A stretch of 64,000 nt of DNA from an uncultured Porphyromonadaceae bacterium (GTDB lineage: Bacteria; Bacteroidota; Bacteroidia; Bacteroidales; Muribaculaceae): NCBI GenBank assembly GCA_947175495.1, contig CAMWNB010000003.1:1-64000 (forward strand). Reading direction: 5' to 3'. Positions 1 through 9,014 of this stretch are shown here, piece after piece. Every line of letters begins with the position of its first letter. Positions within the stretch are counted from its first letter, which is position 1. Made by a program: the position numbers and the translations under genes. Below the pieces are notes generated by a model. The model had not been told where the DNA came from. It searched no databases and saw nothing but the letters and a program-made list of their open reading frames with translations.

Positions 1-51
1 AATGTATAGCACGAAAAATCGGCCAAAAAACGTTAACGCCTTTAGACCAAT

Positions 52-471
52 TCAAGCCTTGAAAGTTATAATCTTGTTGTATAGGAAGTTGCAGACAGTG
101 TAGACTACGTTGCCGAGCAATGTGGCCACGCCGTATCCCGATATCGCAAATGCGCCCAAGGGAAACACTAATTCGCCGAAAGTGCCATGTGATAGCCACC
201 ATACTACGGCAAATTGCAAACCGTAGCAGATACCAAAACCGGTGCCGAAGCGAATGGCCTCGCCTATAAAACCCTCGTGAGAGCGGAATACCCACTGTTT
301 GTTCCACAGGAAAGAGTTGATGAGTCCGCACACATAGCCTATCACATTGGAAATATAAGGGTCAACGCCCAACACCGACTTGCACAAGAATATTGTCAGC
401 AAAGTGATGCCTGTATTCATCAGCCCGACGAGGCAATATTTCGCGAATTGTCGTAAGTGGGTGCTATTCAT
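52..471 (-). CDS. GtrA family membrane protein
   Basis: ORF 52..513; internal start MNSTHLRQFAKYCLVGLMNTGITLLTIF... matches the GtrA pattern with TM segments. Confidence 0.85.
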   Translation of the reverse strand: MNSTHLRQFAKYCLVGLMNTGITLLTIFLCKSVLGVDPYISNVIGYVCGLINSFLWNKQWVFRSHEGFIGEAIRFGTGFGICYGLQFAVVWWLSHGTFGELVFPLGAFAISGYGVATLLGNVVYTVCNFLYNKIITFKA

Positions 472-1120
472 TGTCGCCGGGATATTCGTCGTTGTTGGGA
501 ATAAGGTCGGCATCTACCTTGAGTATTGGCAGAGACCATCCGTAATGCACGGCAGCGATGCGAAGTCCTATTACGGCCACAGCGCACGCAATTTGCGGCA
601 CAAGATCGCTCCAGCCTGGGATGCTTAGCAGCCAGTACACAACGCCACCGGCAAGGCACGCCGTGGCATAGATGTCTTTGCGGAAGAAAAGAGGTTGCTC
701 GTTGATGAGGATGTCTCGGATAATGCCGCCGAAGCTGCCGGTGATGGTACCCATCACTATAGCTACCCACATGGGCAAGTCGGCTGCAAGTGTGCGCTGC
801 ACGCCCACAACCACAAATAGCGCCAGGCCTATGGCGTCGAAAAGAAAGAGCGTGCGCATGCCCTTGACAAGAGCTTGCCGGAAAATGATTACAAACACCA
901 GCGAAATGAACGTTACTACCAGATAGACCGACGACAGCATCCAGAACACAGGCAAATCGAGAAGCACATCTCGCAATGTACCGCCGCCAATGGCGGTGAC
1001 GAGCCCCACCACATAAGCGCCGAACCAGTCGAAACGCTTGGCCGCAGCCAGGCGTATGCCTGAAATGGCAAATGCTGCCGTGCCCAGAATCTCTATGATA
1101 TTGATGAATAATTCGTCCAT
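464..1120 (-). CDS. Trimeric intracellular cation channel (TRIC/UPF0126, YicG-like) family protein
   Basis: MDELFINIIEILGTAAFAISGIRLAAAKRFDWFGAYVVGLVTAIGGGTLRDVLL; duplicated GG-T-RD motifs. Confidence 0.88.
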   Translation of the reverse strand: MDELFINIIEILGTAAFAISGIRLAAAKRFDWFGAYVVGLVTAIGGGTLRDVLLDLPVFWMLSSVYLVVTFISLVFVIIFRQALVKGMRTLFLFDAIGLALFVVVGVQRTLAADLPMWVAIVMGTITGSFGGIIRDILINEQPLFFRKDIYATACLAGGVVYWLLSIPGWSDLVPQIACAVAVIGLRIAAVHYGWSLPILKVDADLIPNNDEYPGDNE

Positions 1121-1758
1121 CACGATTTCTTTTGGAAGTAGCGGCACGCATGCTGCAAGCCACACTCGTCGCACTTGGGATTGCGGGCGCGGCAAGTATA
1201 GCGGCCGTGAAGTATCAGCCAGTGGTGGGCTTTGCCCACGAGTTCTTCGGGAAGATGTTTCATGAGTGCGCGCTCGGTGGTGAGCGGCGTTGTGCTGCCG
1301 GTTGTAAGGCCGATGCGCTCGGCCACTCGAAACACATGCGTGTCGACGGCCATGGCAGCTTTGCCGTAGATTACGGCCAGCACCACGTTAGCCGTCTTGC
1401 GGCCTACTCCCGGCAGTGTCAGCAGGTCGTCCATATTGTCGGGCACGCGTCCGCCGAATCCGTCAACGAGCCTGCGGGCCATGCCTGCAAGTGCCTTGGC
1501 TTTGTTGTTGGGGTACGACACCGACGAGATGTACGCGAATATGTCTTCCGGCGTAGCTGTGGCCATAGCTTCGGCCGTAGGGTAGGCGGCAAAGAGCGCC
1601 GGAGTGATCATGTTCACGCGTTTGTCCGTGCACTGCGCCGAAAGTATAACAGCTACAAGCAGCTGGAACGGGTCGGCATAATGCAGCTCGGTCTCCGGCG
1701 CCGGCATCACTTCTGCGAAATAGCGGAGCGCCTCTTCATATCGCTGTCGCGTGGTCAT
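1120..1758 (-). CDS. nth: Endonuclease III
   Basis: HhH LPGVGRKTANVVL and C-terminal Cys cluster CRARNPKCDECGLQHAC. Confidence 0.95.
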   Translation of the reverse strand: MTTRQRYEEALRYFAEVMPAPETELHYADPFQLLVAVILSAQCTDKRVNMITPALFAAYPTAEAMATATPEDIFAYISSVSYPNNKAKALAGMARRLVDGFGGRVPDNMDDLLTLPGVGRKTANVVLAVIYGKAAMAVDTHVFRVAERIGLTTGSTTPLTTERALMKHLPEELVGKAHHWLILHGRYTCRARNPKCDECGLQHACRYFQKKS

Positions 1759-2783
1759 CAGCGCGCGGCTGTGAATTCGTCGAGGAAACGGACGTCGTTT
1801 TCGGAGAACAGGCGTAGATCGTTGACGCGGTATTTGAGGTTGGCGATGCGCTCTACACCCATGCCGAGTGCGAAGCCGGAGTACACTTCTGGGTCAATGC
1901 CGCAAGCGCTGAGCACGTTGGGGTCTACCATGCCGCAGCCAAGGATTTCCACCCATCCGGTGTGCTTGCAGAACGAGCAGCCTTTACCTCCGCACAGGTT
2001 GCAGCTGATGTCCATCTCGGCCGAAGGCTCAGTGAAGGGGAAGTAGCTCGGACGCAGGCGTATCTGTGTGTCAGGGCCGAACATCTCGCGGGCGAAGTAG
2101 AGCAGCGTCTGACGCAGGTCGGCGAACGTCACATTGCGGTCGACGTAAAGTGCCTCAACCTGATGGAAGAAGCAGTGGGCACGTGCAGAGATGGCTTCGT
2201 TTCGGTACACGCGGCCGGGGCAGATGATGCGGATAGGGGGCTGCGTGTGTTCCATCACGCGAGTCTGCACCGACGAGGTGTGCGTGCGCAACACCACTTC
2301 GGGCGACGTTCCTATGAAGAAAGTGTCCTGCATGTCGCGGGCGGGATGATCCTCGGCGAAGTTGAGCGCTGAGAACACATGCCAGTCGTCCTCAATTTCG
2401 GGACCGTCGGCAATGGAGAAACCCAGGCGTCGGAATATAGATGTGATTTCCTCGCGCACGAGCGACAGCGGATGGCGCGTGCCCATGGCCGAGGGGGCCG
2501 GGGTGCGTGTGAGGTCGAGAGCTGCAGCCGACGCGCATGCCGACGCGGCTTCGGCCGCGTCGCGCAGCATGTTGATGCGTTCGGTCGCAAAATTCTTAAG
2601 CTCGTTGATAGCCTGGCCTATTTCGCGCTTCTGCTCGGCAGGGACATTGCGGAAGTCGGCCATAAGCTGCGATATTTCGCCTTTTTTGCTGAGATATTTT
2701 ATGCGCAGGGCTTCGGCTTCTTCGCCATTGGCGGCGGTTGCTGCCTCAATCTGTGCGTGCAGTGCTTTTATTTTGTCTAACAT
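1758..2783 (-). CDS. pheS: Phenylalanyl-tRNA synthetase alpha subunit
   Basis: Class II aaRS motifs, HPARDMQDTFF, FALGMGVERI; start set at MLDKIKALHAQ. Confidence 0.95.
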   Translation of the reverse strand: MLDKIKALHAQIEAATAANGEEAEALRIKYLSKKGEISQLMADFRNVPAEQKREIGQAINELKNFATERINMLRDAAEAASACASAAALDLTRTPAPSAMGTRHPLSLVREEITSIFRRLGFSIADGPEIEDDWHVFSALNFAEDHPARDMQDTFFIGTSPEVVLRTHTSSVQTRVMEHTQPPIRIICPGRVYRNEAISARAHCFFHQVEALYVDRNVTFADLRQTLLYFAREMFGPDTQIRLRPSYFPFTEPSAEMDISCNLCGGKGCSFCKHTGWVEILGCGMVDPNVLSACGIDPEVYSGFALGMGVERIANLKYRVNDLRLFSENDVRFLDEFTAAR

Positions 2784-2809
2784 GCCGTAGGAATTTTCAA
2801 TTTTACCTG

Positions 2810-2817
2810 CAAAATTA
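2810..2817 (-). promoter_or_regulatory. Putative Bacteroidetes -7 box (TAATTTTG on minus strand) for pheS
   Basis: CAAAATTA on + strand, 27 bp upstream of the pheS start. Confidence 0.55.
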
Positions 2818-2869
2818 CACATTTTTTGCCGAATCCGTCCAATTATCCATACAATTTTTAGACCTCCAC

Positions 2870-3463
2870 TTATAGTTTGACCGCGATGGCCAGATATACG
2901 CAGTGAGTGATGTAGTTGTCACGGTCGGGCAAGCCATGTTCATTGTAGGGGCGTCCCGAGTATAGGCTGAAGTTGGACACATCGTAGCCAAGTGTAGCAA
3001 TTATGCGGTCTACCTGGAGATTGAGACCCATCTTGCAGTCCCAATGGCAGGTGCGTGCGCCGCTGCTTCCACGTGCTCCCGGAGAAAGTGTTATGCCGGG
3101 TTCGGCGAACAGGTAGAAGCCGGCTTCCTGCTTTTTCCATGTTGCGATGCAGGGGCTTCGCAGCACAATCGCCGGAGTGAACTTGAAGCGCACAGTATAG
3201 TCGCGGTCGCTATAGTTGTATTCCCAGTAGTCGTCGTACCAGTACTCGAGCGAGCCGATTTCTCCGGCGAAACCTATGGTGGCTTTCAGACCGAAATTGG
3301 AGATAGGGAAAATTGCACCTGAGAAATCAACCTGGTAACCATCATTATTGAGTCCGGCTCCAAAGCCAACTTCCCAGCGCGCGGTGCCGTCGTCCACGCG
3401 AATTGTCTGTGCGCTCACAAAGAGCGCGCAGACCGCAAATATTAATGCAAGTTTGAATCGCAT
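2870..3463 (-). CDS. Outer-membrane beta-barrel-like protein
   Basis: Signal peptide MRFKLALIFAVCALFVSA; alternating amphipathic strands; last gene of the sigma/TBDT operon. Confidence 0.65.
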   Translation of the reverse strand: MRFKLALIFAVCALFVSAQTIRVDDGTARWEVGFGAGLNNDGYQVDFSGAIFPISNFGLKATIGFAGEIGSLEYWYDDYWEYNYSDRDYTVRFKFTPAIVLRSPCIATWKKQEAGFYLFAEPGITLSPGARGSSGARTCHWDCKMGLNLQVDRIIATLGYDVSNFSLYSGRPYNEHGLPDRDNYITHCVYLAIAVKL

Positions 3464-3464
3464 A

Positions 3465-3896
3465 CTATTGAATCCTATTTATTGTCATGCCTGATGAGAC
3501 GGGTGTGCCGTCGGCCATGGTGAAGAAATATACGAATCGATAATAGTCTTTTCCCGGTTCTGCGGGTTGCCATTCGTCGAATGTTATCTTGAATTCATTA
3601 GCAGAGAGTCTTGCCAGCGTAAAGCCGCAGTCGGTATCGGAGAAGCCGTCGGAATCCACATCGGATTCAAGTTGTATGTCAGCGTAGTTTGTGCATTTTA
3701 GGGTGACCTCAGAAGCTCCCGGGCTGGCGTTGATTAGCACCGACGGATGAAAGTCGGGTGATGCGAATGCTTCCACATTCTCGCTTGGAGTAGCGGTCAC
3801 TTCCCACATGATGCGTTCCGGATTGTTGTCCGAACAGGCTGTTAGAGCCATGGCGGTGGCAATGGCGAAAAACAGAAGTTTTACGGTTTTTTTCAT
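3465..3896 (-). CDS. Small hypothetical lipoprotein
   Basis: Lipobox ALTACS; overlaps the upstream DUF4249 gene by 4 nt. Confidence 0.7.
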   Translation of the reverse strand: MKKTVKLLFFAIATAMALTACSDNNPERIMWEVTATPSENVEAFASPDFHPSVLINASPGASEVTLKCTNYADIQLESDVDSDGFSDTDCGFTLARLSANEFKITFDEWQPAEPGKDYYRFVYFFTMADGTPVSSGMTINRIQ

Positions 3897-4873
3897 TGTC
3901 TGGATTTATGATTTATTGTTTGTGTGATGAAATCTTTGAGGTCGATGGTGCAGGAGGTCACAGCTTGTGCTGCGACGATGCCTGCTCCGGTGGATACGTT
4001 GCTGTAGGCCCATAAGGGTTCGCCGAAGCCCGTATCGCCCAGGTCGATGAGTATGCCGTTATAGGTGTGCCAGCAGAAAAGTGCGTATTTATAATAGCTC
4101 TCCGATACAGACGCTATGCTGAGCCGTAACCCTATAGGGGCGATGGCTTCAGAAGTGTCGTGTGCCATCCACGACATCTCGCGCCATTGCAGATGCAGCG
4201 GATATCGGCTGCCGGGAAATTGCCTGTCGGAGAAAAGCGAAAAGCCGTCGGTCTCCGCGCCCATTACCGATTCGAGCTGCCCGATGTGTTCGGAGAATAT
4301 CGGTTCCTGCTTGTATTGCAGCGTGCCTTGGATTATATCGCAGGACCAATCGTTGTCGTTGTACGTGTCGAAGGAAAAACGGTAGTAGTCCGGTGTGTCG
4401 GCGGAATCGTGCACATTGAGAGTGGCGTCGAGGGTAAAGTGGCAGAAGTGGGCCGACCATTCGCTATCACCATCGCCAAAGTCCTCTCCTGTCCATGTCG
4501 ATGTCACGGTAGTGACCCATTCCGGTTGGTCCACCTGCACCGCGCGCGGGACAGTTACGGTAGCTTCTGCCTCTCCGTATGTCGGGCTTGTCACGATAAT
4601 GCGTATTTCATCGCCTTGGCATGCGATGTAGTCGCGTCCCACCGGATTGCCGTTGGCGTAGATTATTACATTGGCGTCGTTGACACTATGGTCCGTTTCG
4701 GGTGCATCATAGCGCCATGTGCGTGAAACGTGCACATCAAATGTCTCGCCGGCAGTAATCAATGCGTTGATGCACAGAACGGGCTGTGTGTCCACTTTAG
4801 GGGTGAAATCCTCGTAGCAGCTTGCTGTGAGTGCGGCAATCGCAATGGGTATAATATGTTTCAGAATTGCCAT
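3893..4873 (-). CDS. DUF4249-type lipoprotein
   Basis: Lipobox LTASCYEDF; domain pattern and position downstream of a TonB receptor typical of DUF4249. Confidence 0.75.
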   Translation of the reverse strand: MAILKHIIPIAIAALTASCYEDFTPKVDTQPVLCINALITAGETFDVHVSRTWRYDAPETDHSVNDANVIIYANGNPVGRDYIACQGDEIRIIVTSPTYGEAEATVTVPRAVQVDQPEWVTTVTSTWTGEDFGDGDSEWSAHFCHFTLDATLNVHDSADTPDYYRFSFDTYNDNDWSCDIIQGTLQYKQEPIFSEHIGQLESVMGAETDGFSLFSDRQFPGSRYPLHLQWREMSWMAHDTSEAIAPIGLRLSIASVSESYYKYALFCWHTYNGILIDLGDTGFGEPLWAYSNVSTGAGIVAAQAVTSCTIDLKDFITQTINHKSRQ

Positions 4874-7284
4874 GTGTACGATACTGATGGAATTATTGGA
4901 AGCATTTTGACTCGTTGGAATACGGGAGCATAAGGCGGCTTTTTGGAATAGCTGCGGCGCACGGCTATGGTGTTTGTGTGGTTATAGGCGTTATAGAGGC
5001 CGAAGGTCCAGTATCCGCGCCTGTTGCGTACTGTGCACGAAAGATCTAGACGGTGATAGAACGGCAATTGATAGTTGTTCACAGCGGCCTGCAACGGCAG
5101 TTCCTCGCCTCGGTATTGAAAGCCCGATTCTATATCCGGGCCTTCCCACGATTGTGTCAGCAGAGTGAAACGATTGCCGGAATGGCCTGTCCACGCTGCG
5201 TTCAGTCGCACACGCGTGTTGATGTCCCAGCCAAGAGCCACGTTAATGGTATGGCGGTTGTCGAAACGTGCGGGGTAGGTGTGGCCGCAGTTCTTCTCGG
5301 CGAAGGTGCGGTCGGTCCATGCCAGCGAGTAGGCTACATGTCCGGTAAGTCTGCCTGTTGCCTTGTCAAATCTTATGTTAATGCCTTTGGCGGTGCCGCG
5401 GCCGCTTGTCAGCCTCGAGTTCCATACCTCCAGCGGCGGCCGCAGATAGTATTCGTCGCAGTAGTCTATGAGGTTGTGCATCCATCTGTAATAGCCCTCT
5501 GCTGAAGCGGAGAAACGGCTGTTTTCGCTCTGCCAATAGACTCCGGCGGCTATCTTGTCCGCGGTCTGGGGTTTTAAATTGCCGGCAATGGGTATCCACT
5601 GGTCAGTAGGAAGCGAGAGGTAGGTCTGTGACAACTGGTGCACATACTGGCTGGTGCGGCTGTAAGCCGCTTTTACCGCCCAGTTGTCCACGGGACGATA
5701 GCTTACCGATGCTCGCGGCGCAACGCCCCAATGCGTTTTTCCGTCTATTGCGAAAAGCGACGCATGCAGTCCTGCGTTGATGCGCCAGTGCTTGCTGATA
5801 GCGAGATCGTCTTCAATGTAGGCGTTGAACTCGTTGGCACGGTAGATGTGTGTAGAGTCGCTGCTTTCGATGCGTGTGTCGTCGAAATCGTATATCCGGC
5901 GTGTGGTGCCGGGCTGAAACGAATGCCGCACATAGTTTACACCGAAGCGCACACGCGAAGTTTCAATAGGGTACCAGTCAAAGTCGGCACGGAAAATCCA
6001 GTCATTGATGTCGTTGGCGCAGTGTTCTTCCGTGCGCCGCGTGGTTGATATATCTGGGAAAATCTCTTTGTAGAGATTGTCGTGGCGGTAGCCGGAGAAA
6101 AAGCGGGTAAATGCGGCGGTAAATTCGCCGGTGAGTTCTTCGCGAAAACGGAAATTCAGACCGCCTTGAGCCACGAGGTTGCCCCAATGAAGCCGGAATG
6201 ACTCATCCTCGTAATAGCCGTATTCAGACCTGGTATTGTCCGTGGTGCCGCTTTTAAGCATGTCGTTGCCGAAATAGATGCTGGCGAAAGCTGTGGCGCG
6301 GCCGGTAATGCGGTGTGTCACTTTTCCGTTCAGATCCATGAAATAGTAACGTAAGCGCACGTCCTCGTCGTCGCTCTTGCTGTTGATGATGGCCAGAGCC
6401 GGAATGGTGAGCACATCAAACCACGAACGGCGTATAGCAGCAATGTAGGTGGTGCGTTTTCCGATGGGACCTGAAATATTGAAGGCTCCTGACGTAAGTC
6501 CGAGGCGGCCTGTGCCATGATGGCCTTCGCTTGAGCCGTTCTTGGTGCGTACGTCAAGGAATGACGACAGGCGTCCGTCGTACTTCGCCGGGACGGAAGA
6601 GTGGAAAAAGTCGATATAGCGTATCATATCGGTATTGAACGCAGAGAACAATCCTGCAAAATGGTTGACTTGATATATAGGAACATTGTCGAGCATGTAA
6701 AGATTCTCGTCGGAGGCACCTCCATGCACATGCATACCGGCCATGCCTTCGGTTCCTTCGCTGATACCAGGTTGGAGATGCAGCGTTTTTATCACATCAG
6801 CTTCACCGAATAATGCGGGCGCGTTGCGCACCTCTTCGGCAGTGATTTTGCGTGCGCCTATCTCACTGCTTTCCACGGCAGGACTTTCCAGCCGCGATGT
6901 CACCACAATCTCGCGCAGCATTGTCGCGTCCGGGGATGGGACGCGCACTGCCGCTGCGGTCTGCTTCTGCCGGGACTTCAGTTTGCTGGGCGACTTTTTC
7001 TTGCGTGTGAGCATTACGTTGTTACCTTTGATACGAAAGCTGATTCCAGTGCCGTGGAACATCATGCCGAGAACTTTTTTAAGTTCGAGGTTGCGGGCGT
7101 TGACACTGACGTTTATGCCGTCAAGTATGTCGGAGGAATAAACGAAATTCATCCCCGACTGCTCCATGATGCGCCGAAACACGCCCGCTGCCGGCTCGTC
7201 TGTCGCGTGCACTGTCACTTTTTGTGCCGCGCAGGTGAATCCCAAAAACAACATGAGAGTCAAACATGCAAAGATGCGTCTCAT
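4861..7284 (-). CDS. TonB-dependent receptor with N-terminal STN (secretin/TonB short N-terminus) signalling domain
   Basis: STN region KVTVHATDEPAAGVFRRIMEQSGMNFVYSSDILDGINVSVNARNLELKKVLGMMF, plug region VHGGASDENLYMLDNVPIYQVNHFAGLFSAFN, C-terminal beta-barrel strand ending SYTWQF. Confidence 0.9.
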   Translation of the reverse strand: MRRIFACLTLMLFLGFTCAAQKVTVHATDEPAAGVFRRIMEQSGMNFVYSSDILDGINVSVNARNLELKKVLGMMFHGTGISFRIKGNNVMLTRKKKSPSKLKSRQKQTAAAVRVPSPDATMLREIVVTSRLESPAVESSEIGARKITAEEVRNAPALFGEADVIKTLHLQPGISEGTEGMAGMHVHGGASDENLYMLDNVPIYQVNHFAGLFSAFNTDMIRYIDFFHSSVPAKYDGRLSSFLDVRTKNGSSEGHHGTGRLGLTSGAFNISGPIGKRTTYIAAIRRSWFDVLTIPALAIINSKSDDEDVRLRYYFMDLNGKVTHRITGRATAFASIYFGNDMLKSGTTDNTRSEYGYYEDESFRLHWGNLVAQGGLNFRFREELTGEFTAAFTRFFSGYRHDNLYKEIFPDISTTRRTEEHCANDINDWIFRADFDWYPIETSRVRFGVNYVRHSFQPGTTRRIYDFDDTRIESSDSTHIYRANEFNAYIEDDLAISKHWRINAGLHASLFAIDGKTHWGVAPRASVSYRPVDNWAVKAAYSRTSQYVHQLSQTYLSLPTDQWIPIAGNLKPQTADKIAAGVYWQSENSRFSASAEGYYRWMHNLIDYCDEYYLRPPLEVWNSRLTSGRGTAKGINIRFDKATGRLTGHVAYSLAWTDRTFAEKNCGHTYPARFDNRHTINVALGWDINTRVRLNAAWTGHSGNRFTLLTQSWEGPDIESGFQYRGEELPLQAAVNNYQLPFYHRLDLSCTVRNRRGYWTFGLYNAYNHTNTIAVRRSYSKKPPYAPVFQRVKMLPIIPSVSYTWQF

Positions 7285-7727
7285 TCCTCGATGGTCATTT
7301 GTATGCCAAGGATTTCGTTGATAGTCTCAACAAGGTCGTAGGCGTTGCCTTCGTAATGCAGCGTCAAGTGGTATTTTACTGCGTCGGAAGGCATGCCGGT
7401 CACGTCCACACCATATACTTCGCGTATCCGCGCCACGACCACAGGCAACGGTGTGGTGTCAAAATCAATTTCCCGAACTGTGAGCAATGGCCGATTTGTG
7501 GCGAGAATCTCCTCAGGTACGTTCCTGGAGGGAGTGGTGTTGTAGTTGTATATATAGGATGCTGTGGCAGTTATAGCCACCAGGATGGCGGCTGCCGCGG
7601 CAATGCGCCATGCGCGCAGGTTTCCGGCCGGTTTTATCCCGAGGCGATGCCATCCTTCGCTGGCATTGAAACGTCCGGCGCGGTAATGTTGTGCGATGAA
7701 TTTTATGTCTTTGTCTTCCATTTTCAT
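7281..7727 (-). CDS. Minimal anti-sigma-like protein: one TM plus a DUF4974-like periplasmic domain, no FecR domain recognised
   Basis: MKMEDKDIKFIAQHYRAGRF...AAAAAILVAITATASYIY...IDFDTTPLPVVVARIREVYGVDVTGMPSDAVKYHLTLHYEGNAYDLVETINEILGIQ; 4-nt overlap with the TBDT. Confidence 0.75.
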   Translation of the reverse strand: MKMEDKDIKFIAQHYRAGRFNASEGWHRLGIKPAGNLRAWRIAAAAAILVAITATASYIYNYNTTPSRNVPEEILATNRPLLTVREIDFDTTPLPVVVARIREVYGVDVTGMPSDAVKYHLTLHYEGNAYDLVETINEILGIQMTIEE

Positions 7728-7787
7728 GTCTTTTGCATGGCTATGACGCAAAAACACGAAAAAGGTCCTACGCTGTTTAGAAAAAAA

Positions 7788-8288
7788 TTACAAAAACGGA
7801 AGAAAAAATGGTTTGTGCCTGTTTGTGAGGTCCTCCCGAAGTCTTGCCGAAGCTTTGGTGAGTTGGTTTTTTACTGTTTTCACAGAGATGCCGAGTTCGT
7901 CTGCAATTTCCTGGTTGCCGAGACCGTCGCGTTTGCTGAGTAGGAACACGCGCCGGCAGGCCTCCGGCAATCCGTCAATCGCGCGCCAGATACGAGCGTC
8001 GCGTTCGGAGGTGTCGACGGCTTCCTCGTCCGCCTCCGGTATCATGTCTATGCCCACTGTGGGCTTTCGTGCTCGAAGTGTTGAGATGCACTCGTTGCGC
8101 AACGTGCGATATATAAAAGCTTTGAAGTTGTCGATGGCAGCTCCGGCCTCAGCGGCCTGCCATGCTTTCAGGAATGCGTTTTGCACGGCATCCTCGGCTT
8201 CGTTGGCATCTCCGACAATGCGCAGCGCGTACATGCCCAAGGGCAAGTAAAGATTGCGAAAGTGTATTTCGAACTCGCGTATGGTCAT
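7788..8288 (-). CDS. ECF-type RNA polymerase sigma-70 factor
   Basis: Sigma2 (EAEDAVQNAFLKAWQ) and sigma4 (LSKRDGLGNQEIADELGISVKTVKNQLTKA); start MTIREFEIHF chosen because the efp terminator lies inside the longer ORF. Confidence 0.9.
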   Translation of the reverse strand: MTIREFEIHFRNLYLPLGMYALRIVGDANEAEDAVQNAFLKAWQAAEAGAAIDNFKAFIYRTLRNECISTLRARKPTVGIDMIPEADEEAVDTSERDARIWRAIDGLPEACRRVFLLSKRDGLGNQEIADELGISVKTVKNQLTKASARLREDLTNRHKPFFLPFL

Positions 8289-8314
8289 GCGTGGTTGGAT
8301 GGTCAGAAAGAAAT

Positions 8315-8346
8315 CAGCCGCCGGAAATGCGGGCTTCCGGCGGCTG
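8315..8346 (-). terminator. Intrinsic terminator-like hairpin downstream of efp
   Basis: Perfect 12-bp inverted repeat CAGCCGCCGGAA-atgcgggc-TTCCGGCGGCTG; minus strand continues TGATTTCTTTCTG. Confidence 0.75.
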
Positions 8347-8368
8347 ACTATGGATTGCTTGCGGAAAA

Positions 8369-8935
8369 TCAAGCCTTCACTCGGCAGATGTAAGAGCCGT
8401 CACGGGTGTCAACCTCAATTTTGTCGCCGGTGTTGACGAAGAGGGGCACACGGATTTCAGCTCCGGTCTCAAGCGTGGCAGGCTTAAGGGTGTTGGTGGC
8501 AGTGTCGCCTTTGATGCCGGGTTCGGTGTAGGTGACCTCAAGCACAGTCTTGATGGGCATTTCGGCGTAGAGCACAGTCTCGGTGGTGGCGTCAGTGACA
8601 ACTTCCACGGAGTCGCCTTCTTTCATGAAGGGAGCGCCGGTGACGAGTTCCTTGCTGATAGGAATCTGCTCGAAGGTTTCGTTGTTCATGAAGATGTCGT
8701 CGGTGCCTTCTGTGTAGAGGAACTGGAAGGGACGACGCTCCACGCGCACGTCCTCGAGCTTTTCGCCGATGTTGAAACGACGTTCAAGTACGCGGCCGTC
8801 TACCACGTCTTTGAGTTTTGTGCGCATGAAAGTGTTGCCCTTGCCGGGCTTTACATGGAGGAACTCCACGCAGAAATAAAGGCGGCCATCCATACGGATG
8901 CATGTGCCGTTTTTAATGTCTTGAGCGTTTATCAT
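8369..8935 (-). CDS. efp: Elongation factor P
   Basis: [44 protein letters not shown]. Confidence 0.96.
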   Translation of the reverse strand: MINAQDIKNGTCIRMDGRLYFCVEFLHVKPGKGNTFMRTKLKDVVDGRVLERRFNIGEKLEDVRVERRPFQFLYTEGTDDIFMNNETFEQIPISKELVTGAPFMKEGDSVEVVTDATTETVLYAEMPIKTVLEVTYTEPGIKGDTATNTLKPATLETGAEIRVPLFVNTGDKIEVDTRDGSYICRVKA

Positions 8936-8960
8936 ATAGTTGTAAATGGATTTCTGGCTG

Positions 8961-8968
8961 CAAAATTA
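8961..8968 (-). promoter_or_regulatory. Putative -7 box (TAATTTTG, minus) for efp
   Basis: CAAAATTA on + strand, 26 bp from the efp start. Confidence 0.55.
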
Positions 8969-9002
8969 CATTTTTTTTTGCTAATAATGTCAATTAAAGC
9001 CG

Positions 9003-9010
9003 TAATTTTG
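9003..9010 (+). promoter_or_regulatory. Putative -7 box TAATTTTG for tilS
   Basis: TAATTTTG ends 4 nt before the ATG at 9015; TTTG at 8977-8980 in the -33 region. Confidence 0.55.
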
Positions 9011-9014
9011 CATC

